From positions 93,990-157,989 of the forward strand of contig NZ_BMSF01000017.1 of assembly GCF_014649015.1 (NCBI RefSeq): a stretch of DNA of 64,000 bases. The letters run 5' to 3'. The notes beneath the pieces were generated by a model. It did not search any database and was not told where the DNA came from. It was given only the letters and a program-made list of their open reading frames with translations. Source of the DNA: Streptomyces narbonensis (GTDB lineage Bacteria > Actinomycetota > Actinomycetes > Streptomycetales > Streptomycetaceae). Position numbers and translations under genes: made by a program. How positions within the stretch are numbered: position 1 is the stretch's first letter; each line of letters starts with the position of its first letter. This document shows positions 1-8,062 of the stretch, piece after piece.

Positions 1-754
1 CGTCGGCGGTGCCGTCGACCGGCTTGCGGGCGCGGATGATGGCGGCGTGGAGGCCGTCGGCCGCCTCCTGAGTGAAGACGACCTCCGCGTCCTTCAGGCC
101 GACCGCGTCGAGGAGTTCCTTGTACTCGGCGACCGACAGGGCACCCGCGATGCACTGGCTGTGCCCGCCGCGTTCCGCTCGCTCCTCGGGGCTGAGCCGG
201 TCCTCGGCGACGACGTCGCTGATGCCGAGGCGTCCGCCGGGGGTGAGAACGCGCGCCATCTCGGCGAAGACGGCGGGCTTGTTCAGCGACAGGTTGATCA
301 CGCAGTTGGAGATGATCACGTCGACGGTGTCGGCGGGCAGCGGGATGGACTCGATCGTGCCCTTGAGGAGGACGACGTTGTCGATCTCGGCGTCGTCGAC
401 GTTGCGGGCGGCGAGGGCGAGCATCTCCTCCAGGAAGTCCAGGCCGAAGACGCGGCCGTCGGGGCCGACGCGCCGGGCGCTGAGGATGACGTCCAAGCCG
501 CCGCCGGAGCCGAGGTCCAGGACCGTCTCGCCCTCGCGCAGTTCGGCGACGGCGCTCGGGTTGCCGCAGCCGAGGCTGGCGAGGAGGGCGGCGTCCGGTG
601 CGGTGCCGGGGCCGATCTCGTCATACGCGGCGGGGCCGAAGGTCTGCGGGTCGGGCGAGCAGCAGGCGCCGCTCGTCTCGGCTTCGGCGGCCTTGGCCCG
701 GTAGTACTCCCGGACCTCTTCCTGCAGGCTGCCGGCAGTGGTGGTGTCGCTCAT
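1..754 (-). CDS. arsM: Arsenite S-adenosylmethionine methyltransferase ArsM (3' end outside window)
   Basis: Methylates trivalent arsenic with SAM. In arsinothricin pathways ArsM methylates the arsenic of hydroxyarsinothricin. The visible 251 residues hold the Rossmann methyltransferase motif VLDLGSGGGLD (78-88). They also hold the cysteines expected of ArsM: a CC pair at 31-32, C63 in LGCGNP, C151 in SNCVINL and C201 in HSQC. The ATG at 754 follows GAGAAGGACC. The frame is still open at base 1, so the C-terminus is missing. It is the fourth gene of a leftward operon, 19 nt behind the COG0523 GTPase. The family call is firm. Whether its substrate is inorganic arsenite (detoxification) or an ArsL product (biosynthesis) is inferred from the neighbours. 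Confidence 0.9.
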   Translation of the reverse strand, partial: MSDTTTAGSLQEEVREYYRAKAAEAETSGACCSPDPQTFGPAAYDEIGPGTAPDAALLASLGCGNPSAVAELREGETVLDLGSGGGLDVILSARRVGPDGRVFGLDFLEEMLALAARNVDDAEIDNVVLLKGTIESIPLPADTVDVIISNCVINLSLNKPAVFAEMARVLTPGGRLGISDVVAEDRLSPEERAERGGHSQCIAGALSVAEYKELLDAVGLKDAEVVFTQEAADGLHAAIIRARKPVDGTAD

Positions 755-773
755 GGCAGGTGGTCCTTCTCGG

Positions 774-1880
774 TCAGGCGCCGGCGGGGGCGAGGCGGTG
801 GACGGGGCGCGGGTAGGAGGGCTTGAACGACACCGGGGTGGTCGCCGAGGAGGTGACGGCGGTGGCCAGGTCGGCGGCCTTGACGGCCTCGGTGACGGCC
901 GCGTCCAGGGCGTCGGGTTCGCAGGCGACCCGGGCGTTGACGACGGCCCGGCCGGCCGGCGCGTGTGCGCTGGCGGCGCGGTCGAGGGTGGGCTGCGCGC
1001 CGGACTCGGTGAGGCTCAGCTTGGCGAAGTCGCCGTCGGCCGTCTCCACCGTGATCTTGGCGTGGCCGATCACGGCGTCGTGCTCCGCGGACCAGACGGA
1101 CAGCTCCTGGAGGACGGTACGGGCCCAGGCGGTCGCGTCGAAATCCTCCCCGGCGGCGGTGAGGTCGAGCTCCTGGTTCATCCAGGCGAGCTGGGCCTCG
1201 GCGGCCGCGTAGCGGTCGTAGTCGATGTCGAGGACGACGTCCTCGTTCGTCGCCGGAGCCTGCCAGGCGTCGAGGAGCGTGTCCAGGTGGGCACCCGTGG
1301 TGGCCGAATATCCGACGACGGTCGCCTTCGGGTTGCTCGTACGGAGCGCGGCGAGGAGTTCCTCGGCCCGCTCCGGCTTGATGGTGTCCAGCTTGTTCAC
1401 GGCGATGACGTCGGCCTCGGTGACCTGCTGTCGGAAGAGGTACGAGAGGTCCGACTCCGGCTCGCCCCTCTCGGCGGCGCGGGCGAAGGCCAGGTGCCGC
1501 AGGGGGTCGACCACGGTGGTCAGCGGGGCGACGACCATGTCGTCGCCGTAGTATTGGCGGAGCGGTCGCACAACGGTGGCCTGGAGGTCCGTGCAGCTGC
1601 CGACGGCCTCGGCTATCACGGTGTCGACGCTGTCGGAGGCGACGAGCGCGACGATCGCCTCGACGAGGTCCTCGAACTTGCAGCAGAAACAGCCGCCGGT
1701 GACCTCGGCGACGCTGTCGAGCTTGCTGCGCACCAGCTTGGTGTCGACCAGTTCGACGCCCTGGTCGTTGGTGATGACGGCGACCTTGCGGCCCTGCTCC
1801 TGGAGCGCGAGCGCGGCGGCGGTCATGGTCGTGGTCTTGCCCGCCCCGAGGAATCCGGTCAGGGGGATGAAGGTGATCAT
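774..1880 (-). CDS. COG0523/CobW-type metal-chaperone GTPase
   Basis: A 368-residue G3E-family P-loop GTPase of the CobW/COG0523 group, whose members deliver or allocate metal ions. The Walker A motif is GFLGAGKTT (9-17). The family's CXCC metal motif appears as GCFCCK (C64, C66, C67), the switch region as EAVGSC (93-98), and the guanine-specificity motif as NKLD (164-167). A C-terminal CobW_C-like part follows. The ATG at 1880 is preceded by GAGAAGGACC. It sits 36 nt after the acyltransferase gene and 19 nt before arsM, inside the arsenic operon. Such GTPases usually handle Zn, Ni or Co. Here the context suggests handling of arsenite or an arsenic intermediate, or metallation of a partner enzyme, but that is inference. 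Confidence 0.85.
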   Translation of the reverse strand: MITFIPLTGFLGAGKTTTMTAAALALQEQGRKVAVITNDQGVELVDTKLVRSKLDSVAEVTGGCFCCKFEDLVEAIVALVASDSVDTVIAEAVGSCTDLQATVVRPLRQYYGDDMVVAPLTTVVDPLRHLAFARAAERGEPESDLSYLFRQQVTEADVIAVNKLDTIKPERAEELLAALRTSNPKATVVGYSATTGAHLDTLLDAWQAPATNEDVVLDIDYDRYAAAEAQLAWMNQELDLTAAGEDFDATAWARTVLQELSVWSAEHDAVIGHAKITVETADGDFAKLSLTESGAQPTLDRAASAHAPAGRAVVNARVACEPDALDAAVTEAVKAADLATAVTSSATTPVSFKPSYPRPVHRLAPAGA

Positions 1881-1916
1881 GTGGTCCTTCTCGTCCTTGT
1901 CGTGGAGTCGGGCGGG

Positions 1917-3176
1917 TCAGCCGCAGCAGCTGTCGCCGGAGCCGCCCAGGAGGGGCAGGTTCGCGGGCTGGGCCGGGGCGGGGGACGCGGCGCCGAACGC
2001 GACGCGCCTGCTGTTTCCGAAGGCATCGAGCCAGGCGTTCGCCTGCGGCCGCAGCGCCGGGTCGGAGAGCAGCATCGAGGTGGTGACTTCGCGCGGGGTG
2101 CAGCCGCGCAGGGCCTTCGCCTGGTGGGCGCCGGCGCCGAACTCGACGGTGCGCAGCCCCTCGGCGTAGGCGTCGCGGACGGGCGCGTCGAGGACGAGGG
2201 CGAAGTAGATGCCGCTGCGCTCGCCGATCGCGGCGTAGTCGAAGCCGGCCCACTTCGGGAAGAGGCGGTGGTTCTTGCGGATGGTGACGCAGGTGGCGAC
2301 CAGCGCGCCGTCCTTGTAGCCGAGGTAGGCGCGGACGTCCGCACCCTCGTCGATCAGAGCGGAGAGGATGCCCACGATGTGCTCGGGTTCCTCGCCGGCG
2401 CCGTTCTTCTCCCTGTTGAGACAGGTGAGTTCGGCGATGCGGGCGACGTAGGGGCGGATGTCGGTTCCGTCGACCCGCTCGATCGTCACGCCGGCCGCTT
2501 CAGCGCGGCGGACGTCGCCCTTGATGCGCTGGCGCTTCTTCAGCGGCAGGGCGGCGAGGTGTCCTTCCCAGTTCGGCGCGTCGAGGCTCATGAAGTCCTC
2601 GTAGCCCCAGAAGGTGCTGGACGCACCGGCCGCGTTGAGCGCGTCGACGAGGGCGTCGTTGCCGCGCCGGCTGGGGATCCAGGGGGCGACGATGCAGCGG
2701 ATGCCGGCCTCGAAGGCGGCGGGCACGAGCTTGTCGACGATGGACCCCATCAGCGTGGGAGTCCAGAAGTTGTAGGCGACCTCGGTGCGGTAGCCCAGCG
2801 GGGAGCCGAGGAGGAGGGTCGGGAAGAAGGGCTCGGTTCCCAGGGCGTCGACCTCGGCGCTGCGCGCGGCATCGGTCTCGGCGCCGCAGCACACCTCTTC
2901 GCCGGAGGGCGCCTGCCATCCCAGGTAGGTGCGCGGCTCGTGGTCGACGACCGGCGGGGTGGTGAGGATGTAGCCGGGGAGGAGGGCCAGTTCGCCGCGG
3001 GCCCGGTGGGCGAGGGTGTGCCAGGGCTGGACGTCGGGGAGCACCTTCTCCGTGGCCCGCAGCCAGCTGGGGCCGAGGTACGGCCACGAGTCGGTGAGGC
3101 CGGCGAGCTCGCCGGTCCAGTCCATGTCCGGGAGGGCCTGGCCGGTGGAGATGACGACGCGGGGTGATCCACCCAT
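1917..3176 (-). CDS. FemAB/BioF2-like GNAT-fold acyltransferase with C-terminal CC motif
   Basis: A 419-residue protein resembling the long GNAT-fold acyl- or aminoacyltransferases (FemAB-like, 'peptidoglycan biosynthesis/recognition' group). It shows a basic KKRQRIKGDVRRAE segment (about 213-226), the typical AYLGYKDGALVATCVTIRKN strand region (about 283-302) and an EFGAGAHQAKALRG segment near the C-terminal third. The last residues are GGSGDSCCG, so a vicinal cysteine pair ends the chain. A CC pair also occurs at EEVCCGAE. The ATG at 3176 follows AAAGGACA, and the gene lies 30 nt after arsL. It is much longer than ArsN1, the roughly 170-residue acetyltransferase that protects against arsinothricin, so it is not that protein. 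Possible roles are N-acylation or amino-acid addition to an arsenical amino acid. The role is not known. Confidence 0.7.
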   Translation of the reverse strand: MGGSPRVVISTGQALPDMDWTGELAGLTDSWPYLGPSWLRATEKVLPDVQPWHTLAHRARGELALLPGYILTTPPVVDHEPRTYLGWQAPSGEEVCCGAETDAARSAEVDALGTEPFFPTLLLGSPLGYRTEVAYNFWTPTLMGSIVDKLVPAAFEAGIRCIVAPWIPSRRGNDALVDALNAAGASSTFWGYEDFMSLDAPNWEGHLAALPLKKRQRIKGDVRRAEAAGVTIERVDGTDIRPYVARIAELTCLNREKNGAGEEPEHIVGILSALIDEGADVRAYLGYKDGALVATCVTIRKNHRLFPKWAGFDYAAIGERSGIYFALVLDAPVRDAYAEGLRTVEFGAGAHQAKALRGCTPREVTTSMLLSDPALRPQANAWLDAFGNSRRVAFGAASPAPAQPANLPLLGGSGDSCCG

Positions 3177-3206
3177 GTCAGTGTCCTTTTCTTGTGAGCG
3201 GGTGGG

Positions 3207-4457
3207 TCAGCACTTCACGCAGCAGCGGATCTTGCCCGCGTCCTCGGCGTCGGTGCGACGCTCCTGCCAGAGCTCCTCGACGCGCTTGTCGGGGTGGGTC
3301 CACTCGACCCAGAAGCCGCGGTCGACGGTGGCGATGTCCTCCATCCACGGCGAGGAGAGCAGCGGGGAGCCCTTGAACAGCAGCAGTCGGGTCTGCAGCG
3401 CGGTGGGGTCGGTGACGCGGGCGAGGCCCGTCTCGACCAGCCAGTCCTCGAAGCCGAGGAGCTCCTCGTACTCGATCCACGGGGTGAACGGGATGAACGT
3501 CGGGTAGAGCTCGAAGCCGATCCGCTCGGCCTCGTCGACCGCCTCGCGCATGTGGTCGACGTCGATGTGCTTGTCGAAGATGCGCAGGATGCGGTCGGAG
3601 GGGAACTCGAGGGCGCAGGTGACGCGGCGCAGCCCGAGCGAGACGAGCTTCTCCAGCTCCTTGGTGTAGTCGAGGACGTGGTCGACGCGGGTGGTGAACT
3701 CGAAGGTGATGGGGCCGATGGCCTCGACGAGTCGCTCGACCACACCGATGCCGATGGTGCGGGAGTTGAAGAACTCGGCGTCGATGAAGCAGAAATGCCG
3801 TACGCCCTCCTCCGCCAGCTGCAGCGCGTCGGCCAGGACGCTGTCGGCGTCGTAGGCGGCGACGCCACCGTCGTACGCGCCGTAGACGGAGCAGTAGGTG
3901 CACTTGTGGTGGCAGCCGCGGGAGGCCTCGATGTTGCCCATCAGGCCGAACGGCGAGTGGTGCGCCGGGTAGTGCACGAGGGAGGGGAACAGGTCCCGGG
4001 CGGGCTTGGTGACCGAGATGCGCCGGCGCGGGGGCTTGGGACGCATGCCCGTACGGGTCATCAGGGCGGGCACCGCGTCGAGCGCGATGGTGCCGGCGGC
4101 GAGCTGGGCCAGCTCCTCGCTGATGAGTTCGGGCTCCTCCATGATGATGCCGTCGGCGACCTCCAGGAACTCCCGGTGGTTCATCTGCGCGTACTGACCG
4201 AAGGTCACGACCGTGGTGCCGTACGCCTCCGAGACCCTGCGCGCCAGGGCGATTCCGCGCTCGAGGCCCTCGAACTGCTGGACCGAGACGAGCGTGAGGT
4301 CGAAGGGGCCTTCCGGAATGGCGTCGGGAAGCAGGTGCGCGTCCCAACCGACGACGTCGGCGCCGTGCTGCTGCAGAGCGGCAGCCGCACACGCGGAGGT
4401 CAGGGGCTGGAGCTCCGCTTCGAACGCGGAGGCAACCAGAACACGGGCACTACTCAC
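3207..4457 (-). CDS. arsL: ArsL-like radical SAM enzyme (organoarsenical C-As bond formation)
   Basis: A 416-residue radical SAM protein. Residues 1 to about 130 look like a B12-binding-type Rossmann domain. The [4Fe-4S] motif is C182-x3-C186-x2-C189, within GCHHKCTYC. The C-terminus is RCCVKC (411-416). As I recall the literature, ArsL of arsinothricin producers ends in an RCCLKC motif that binds As(III), and transfers the 3-amino-3-carboxypropyl group of SAM to arsenite to give hydroxyarsinothricin. The one-residue match of this unusual tail, together with arsM in the same operon, is why I assign ArsL. The start is GTG at 4457 with GGGGGAAG in front. It is the first gene of the leftward operon. 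An alternative is another B12-fold radical SAM enzyme making a different organoarsenical. Confidence 0.82.
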   Translation of the reverse strand: MSSARVLVASAFEAELQPLTSACAAAALQQHGADVVGWDAHLLPDAIPEGPFDLTLVSVQQFEGLERGIALARRVSEAYGTTVVTFGQYAQMNHREFLEVADGIIMEEPELISEELAQLAAGTIALDAVPALMTRTGMRPKPPRRRISVTKPARDLFPSLVHYPAHHSPFGLMGNIEASRGCHHKCTYCSVYGAYDGGVAAYDADSVLADALQLAEEGVRHFCFIDAEFFNSRTIGIGVVERLVEAIGPITFEFTTRVDHVLDYTKELEKLVSLGLRRVTCALEFPSDRILRIFDKHIDVDHMREAVDEAERIGFELYPTFIPFTPWIEYEELLGFEDWLVETGLARVTDPTALQTRLLLFKGSPLLSSPWMEDIATVDRGFWVEWTHPDKRVEELWQERRTDAEDAGKIRCCVKC

Positions 4458-4578
4458 ACTTCCCCCCAGGGAGTGATCAAGGAGCGTGACGGATCGAGAG
4501 GGGGCCGGGTCAGGGCCCAGGTCGGTAACGACGCTGTCGACCGACGGCCGGAACCCTGCCAGCGTTGAGCGATGTATG

Positions 4579-4839
4579 TCAATAGATCGATGAATGACTG
4601 AAAGACCATCCCTGCGGACCGCCGTCGTCGCGGGGTATCAGTGCCCCGATTCGCCCTCCTCTGTAACTGGATGCGAAGAGAAGTCACTCACCTGAATCCC
4701 CTTGTTCACACAGCTGGAAGCCGTCCAGAGCGAAGGTGCCGAGTGGCGGTCACCAGGGCTTCGAATTTCGTTGTCGACCGCAGGTGACCCACCTGTCATC
4801 TCGGCGCATGACTCAAATTCAATCGCTGATCATCGATGA
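4579..4839. promoter_or_regulatory. Candidate shared control motifs between arsL and pstS operons
   Basis: The 849-bp gap between the divergent arsL and pstS genes holds no convincing gene. Two sites share the parts TCAAT and ATCGATGA: 4579-4593 (2-nt gap between the parts) and 4819-4839 (8-nt gap). The second contains the perfect 12-bp palindrome ATCATCGATGAT (4829-4840). On the minus strand the first site overlaps a TTGACA hexamer pointing toward arsL, with no clear -10. ArsR-family repressors often bind AT-rich TCAA...TTGA repeats, so these are candidate operators. No arsR gene is visible in the window. Confidence 0.3.
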
Positions 4840-4929
4840 TTTCGCCTCACCAGATCTCGCCAGGGCGAGTCCGAGACGGTAGCGTTCGGCCACGGCATCA
4901 CGGTCCGCACCCGGGGTCAGCGGGTGAAC
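4683..4929. promoter_or_regulatory. Possible PHO-box half sites upstream of pstS
   Basis: GTTCACACAGC (4704-4714) and, on the minus strand, GTTCACCCGCT (4919-4929) resemble the 11-nt GTTCACC-type units of Streptomyces PhoP boxes. A weaker unit, GTCACTCACCT, sits at 4683, about two unit lengths before the first. They lie 380-600 nt from the pstS start, which is far for a direct promoter site. They only suggest phosphate control. Confidence 0.25.
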
Positions 4930-5306
4930 GGCTACCGACGCCTTGATTCTTCAGGCCCTTCAAAGGGGAGCGGGCCGAGCTTCAATCACAGAGACGCGTG
5001 AGGATCCGACGGCGACTCCCCACGGTCCGGCGCGAGTTCAACCTGCAAGCGAGAGAGATCTCAGGGAGTTCGGGCTTCAGGCCCTGAACAGCCGTCATCC
5101 GCAAGCCCGGTGGTCACACAACCGTCCTCCCGGCGCCCCCGCACTCTCGTCCGGCGTCTCTCCCCGTCCACGCGACAGGGGCGCGACCGGTGCTCACGGC
5201 CACACCTCTTCCACGTCCCGAACCTCAGACCCGCATGCCCTACGGGTGGCAATCCGCTACCGGTGTTCCCCGATCACCGTCCCTCCATCACCGCAAAGGC
5301 ACCGCC

Positions 5307-6227
5307 ATGTCTTTCATGTCCACCGAATCCCGCAGCAGAGCAGCGCGCCTCACCGGCCGGCGCGTCCGCCAGGGCGCTTCCGTCGCCTCCGCGTCCCTCC
5401 TCCTCTCCGCCGCCCTGACCGGCTGCGCCGGCTCCGCGAAGGCCGGCTCGGACGCCATCCAGGCCAGCGGCTCCACCACCGTCGCCCCGGTGGCATCCGA
5501 TGCGGCCGAGGCGCTGAAGGCCAAGGGCCTGAACATCACCGTCGCCACCCAGGGCGGCTCCGCCGGCGGCATCTCCCAGCTCGGCACCGGCCAGATCAAC
5601 ATCGCGCTGAGCTCCAAGCCTCTGTCGGAGAAGGACCAGAAGGCCTACCCCGACACGGACTTCGTGACCACGCAGATCGGCGCGGACGCCGTCGGCGTGA
5701 TCATCACGAAGGAAGTGGCCGACGGCGGTGTCAAGGGCCTGACCAAGGCGCAGGTCGCGGGCCTGTTCGAGGGCAAGATCACGAACTGGAAGGAGGTCGG
5801 CGGTCCCGACCTCCAGGTCTTCGTGTACGACAAGGAGCCCGGCCGTGGCACCCGTGAGGTGCTGGACAAGTTCATCTACGGCAAGGGCGAGCCGCCGGCC
5901 CCGCCCAAGTCGGCGAACTACGCCATCGTCGGCGGCAACCTGGAGACCCGCAACAAGCTCAAGTCCACCCGCGGTTCCATCGCCCCGCTGTCCACCGGTT
6001 TCATCGACGGTCACCCCGAGCTGGTCGCCGTGCCTCTGGAAGGCGTCGCCCCCACCCTGGCGAACGTGGCGTCCGGCAAGTACCCGATGACCCGCCCCCT
6101 GTACATGATCACCAACGGCAAGCCGAAGGACGGCGTCAAGCAGTACATCGACTACATCCTCTCGCCCGAGGGCCAGAAGCTGCTGCCCAAGCACGGCTAC
6201 CTCACGCGTGAGCAGATGGGCCTCTGA
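5307..6227 (+). CDS. pstS: PstS-like phosphate/arsenate-binding lipoprotein
   Basis: A 306-residue solute-binding lipoprotein of a Pst-type ABC importer, anchored outside the membrane. It has a basic N-terminus, a hydrophobic stretch and lipobox LTGC (lipidated C40). Mature features fit PstS: the oxyanion loop ASGSTTVAPVAS just after the linker, QGGSAGGISQLGTGQ, and GRGTREVLDKF. I chose the ATG at 5307 (AAAGG seven bases upstream) because it gives a normal signal peptide. The longer upstream frame does not. It is shorter than the usual Streptomyces PstS (about 370 residues), which suggests a second, specialised system. It is 2 nt from the fused permease gene and divergent from the arsenic operon. 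Specificity for phosphate or arsenate cannot be read from the sequence. Confidence 0.85.
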   Translation: MSFMSTESRSRAARLTGRRVRQGASVASASLLLSAALTGCAGSAKAGSDAIQASGSTTVAPVASDAAEALKAKGLNITVATQGGSAGGISQLGTGQINIALSSKPLSEKDQKAYPDTDFVTTQIGADAVGVIITKEVADGGVKGLTKAQVAGLFEGKITNWKEVGGPDLQVFVYDKEPGRGTREVLDKFIYGKGEPPAPPKSANYAIVGGNLETRNKLKSTRGSIAPLSTGFIDGHPELVAVPLEGVAPTLANVASGKYPMTRPLYMITNGKPKDGVKQYIDYILSPEGQKLLPKHGYLTREQMGL

Positions 6228-6229
6228 TC

Positions 6230-8062
6230 ATGGGTCTCACTCTGGAGCGCCCCACCCAGGCGCCCGGACCCGCCGTGCCGCGGCCCTCCCCCGGGAGCGG
6301 CCGCGGCAGCCGGGCGAGATGGGTCTGGGGCTGGGCCTACAGCGGCATCCTGTCGGTGCTGCTCACCCTCACGGTCCTGCTCGGCTACCTGGTCACGGGC
6401 ATCGCGAGTGGAACCGTCGACTGGACGGCACTGCTCACCTCGTCCACCTGGAGCCCGGGGAACCTCGCGTTCGGCGGCCTGGCCATGATCTACGGATCGG
6501 CGGTCGTCTGCGTCCTGGCACTGGTTCTCGCCGTCCCCGTGGGCTGGGCGGCGGCCGTCGCCCTGTCCGAGTACCTTCCGCCTCGCCTCGCCAAGCCGCT
6601 GCGCCTGAGCATCGAACTCCTGGCAGCGGTCCCCTCCATCGTCTACGGCCTGATCGGCATCATGGTGATCAGGCCCTTCGTGGCAGACCTCGGTGACGTG
6701 CCGGGCGGAGACAGCCTGCTCGCCGCCGGCATCGTCCTCGCCGTGATGATCATGCCGACGATCGTGGCGGTCAGCGTGGACGCGCTGGCCGCCGTACCCG
6801 GCCGGTACCGGGAGGCCGCGTACTCCCTCGGCCTGACCCGGCGCGAGGTCGTGCGGTCGGCCGTCCTGCCCCAGGCCCGTCCCGGCATGCGGGCCGGCGT
6901 CCTGCTCGGCCTGGCGCGGGCGCTGGGTGAGGCCATCGCGGTCTTCATGGTCATCGGGCGCGCCGACGACCGGCTCCCCGAGTCACTCGGAGACGTCTTC
7001 TCCTTCCTCGTACGCCCCGGCCAGACGCTCACCACCAAGCTGGCCGGCCCCGAGCCGATGCTCGCGGGCACCTCCGGCCCGTACTTCGCGGCCCTGTGCG
7101 GGCTGGGCATCATCCTGCTGACCCTGGTCGCCGTCGCCACCGTCTGGGGCACCCGCGGCTCCACGGGAAGGGCCGTACGCGCTCCACGTGCCCGGCGGTC
7201 CTCCGCATGGCTGCGCACCCCGAAGGACCGGCTCACCACCGCCGTCCGGCTCGGGGCCCTGCTGCTGCCGGGGGCACTCCTCGTCGGCATGCTCGGCATC
7301 CTGCTGGCCCGCGGCGGCGCAGCGCTCAATCCGGTCTTCTGGTTCACGGCCTCCGAAGGCGCGGCGGGTGGCGGTATACGCGACCAGATCCTCGGCACCC
7401 TCCTGCTCCTTGCCACCACGGCCCTGATCGCACTGCCCCTCGGCTATGGAGCAGGCATCGTGATCGGCACGCGCGCCTCGGCGAAGACCGCTCGCGTGCT
7501 GGAGACGCTGACCGTCGCGGTCGGCGGAACGCCCACGATCCTGCTGGGCCTCGCCGGGTACGTCCTCTTCTGCACGACCATGGGCTGGGGCCGCTCCTGG
7601 CTGGCCGGCGCCGTGGTCCTGGTGCCCGTCGTGATCCCGGTGGTCGCCCTCACCACCGCGGGCCGGATTCGGAGCATGCCGGCGGAAATCACCGAGGCCG
7701 CGCTCGCGCTGGGTCTGACGAGCTCCCAGTACGTCCGCTCGGTGGTCATCCCGTACACCTGGCCGGCCACGCTCACCGGCCTGCTTCTCGGCCTGGCCCG
7801 CGCGGCGGGAGAGACGGCCCCCCTGATCTTCACCGCCACGGTGTTCTTCGGGGCACCCGCCCTCCCGACCGGCATCGTCAACGCTCCGGTCCAGGCCCTG
7901 CCCACGCACATCTTCACCCTGTCGCAGGACTCGGGCGCCCCCGAGGCGATCGCCCAGGCATGGGGCAGCGCCCTCGTCCTGGTCCTGATCACCGCGGGCC
8001 TGCTCAGCCTCGCGGTCTTCCTGCGCAACCGCTTCGAAGGAGCCCGACGATGGACGACGTGA
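6230..8062 (+). CDS. pstCA: Fused PstC-PstA phosphate-type ABC permease
   Basis: A 610-residue integral membrane protein holding both permease halves of a Pst importer in one chain. The first half, about residues 30-310, has an early transmembrane segment near 30-55 and the coupling (EAA) loop EAAYSLGLTRREVV near 194. The second half, about 335-605, has its own EAA loop EAALALGLTSSQYV near 488. A basic linker (about 310-335) joins them. In most bacteria, including the main Streptomyces pst operon, PstC and PstA are separate proteins of about 300 residues, so the fusion is unusual. The ATG at 6230 lies 2 nt after pstS, and the 3' end overlaps pstB by 13 nt, so the three genes are translationally coupled. 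Confidence 0.88.
   Translation: MGLTLERPTQAPGPAVPRPSPGSGRGSRARWVWGWAYSGILSVLLTLTVLLGYLVTGIASGTVDWTALLTSSTWSPGNLAFGGLAMIYGSAVVCVLALVLAVPVGWAAAVALSEYLPPRLAKPLRLSIELLAAVPSIVYGLIGIMVIRPFVADLGDVPGGDSLLAAGIVLAVMIMPTIVAVSVDALAAVPGRYREAAYSLGLTRREVVRSAVLPQARPGMRAGVLLGLARALGEAIAVFMVIGRADDRLPESLGDVFSFLVRPGQTLTTKLAGPEPMLAGTSGPYFAALCGLGIILLTLVAVATVWGTRGSTGRAVRAPRARRSSAWLRTPKDRLTTAVRLGALLLPGALLVGMLGILLARGGAALNPVFWFTASEGAAGGGIRDQILGTLLLLATTALIALPLGYGAGIVIGTRASAKTARVLETLTVAVGGTPTILLGLAGYVLFCTTMGWGRSWLAGAVVLVPVVIPVVALTTAGRIRSMPAEITEAALALGLTSSQYVRSVVIPYTWPATLTGLLLGLARAAGETAPLIFTATVFFGAPALPTGIVNAPVQALPTHIFTLSQDSGAPEAIAQAWGSALVLVLITAGLLSLAVFLRNRFEGARRWTT

Noticed and set aside
738..3167. Very long plus-strand open frame over the arsenic operon
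   Set aside because: Gly/Asp/Val-rich reading of the complementary strand of real genes. The minus-strand frames have motifs and ribosome sites.
1917..3176. ArsN1 (arsinothricin acetyltransferase)
   Set aside because: The protein is 419 residues with FemAB-like layout; ArsN1 is about 170 residues.
4454..4687. 77-codon frame upstream of arsL
   Set aside because: No ribosome site and no homology-like content; it overlaps the candidate control region.
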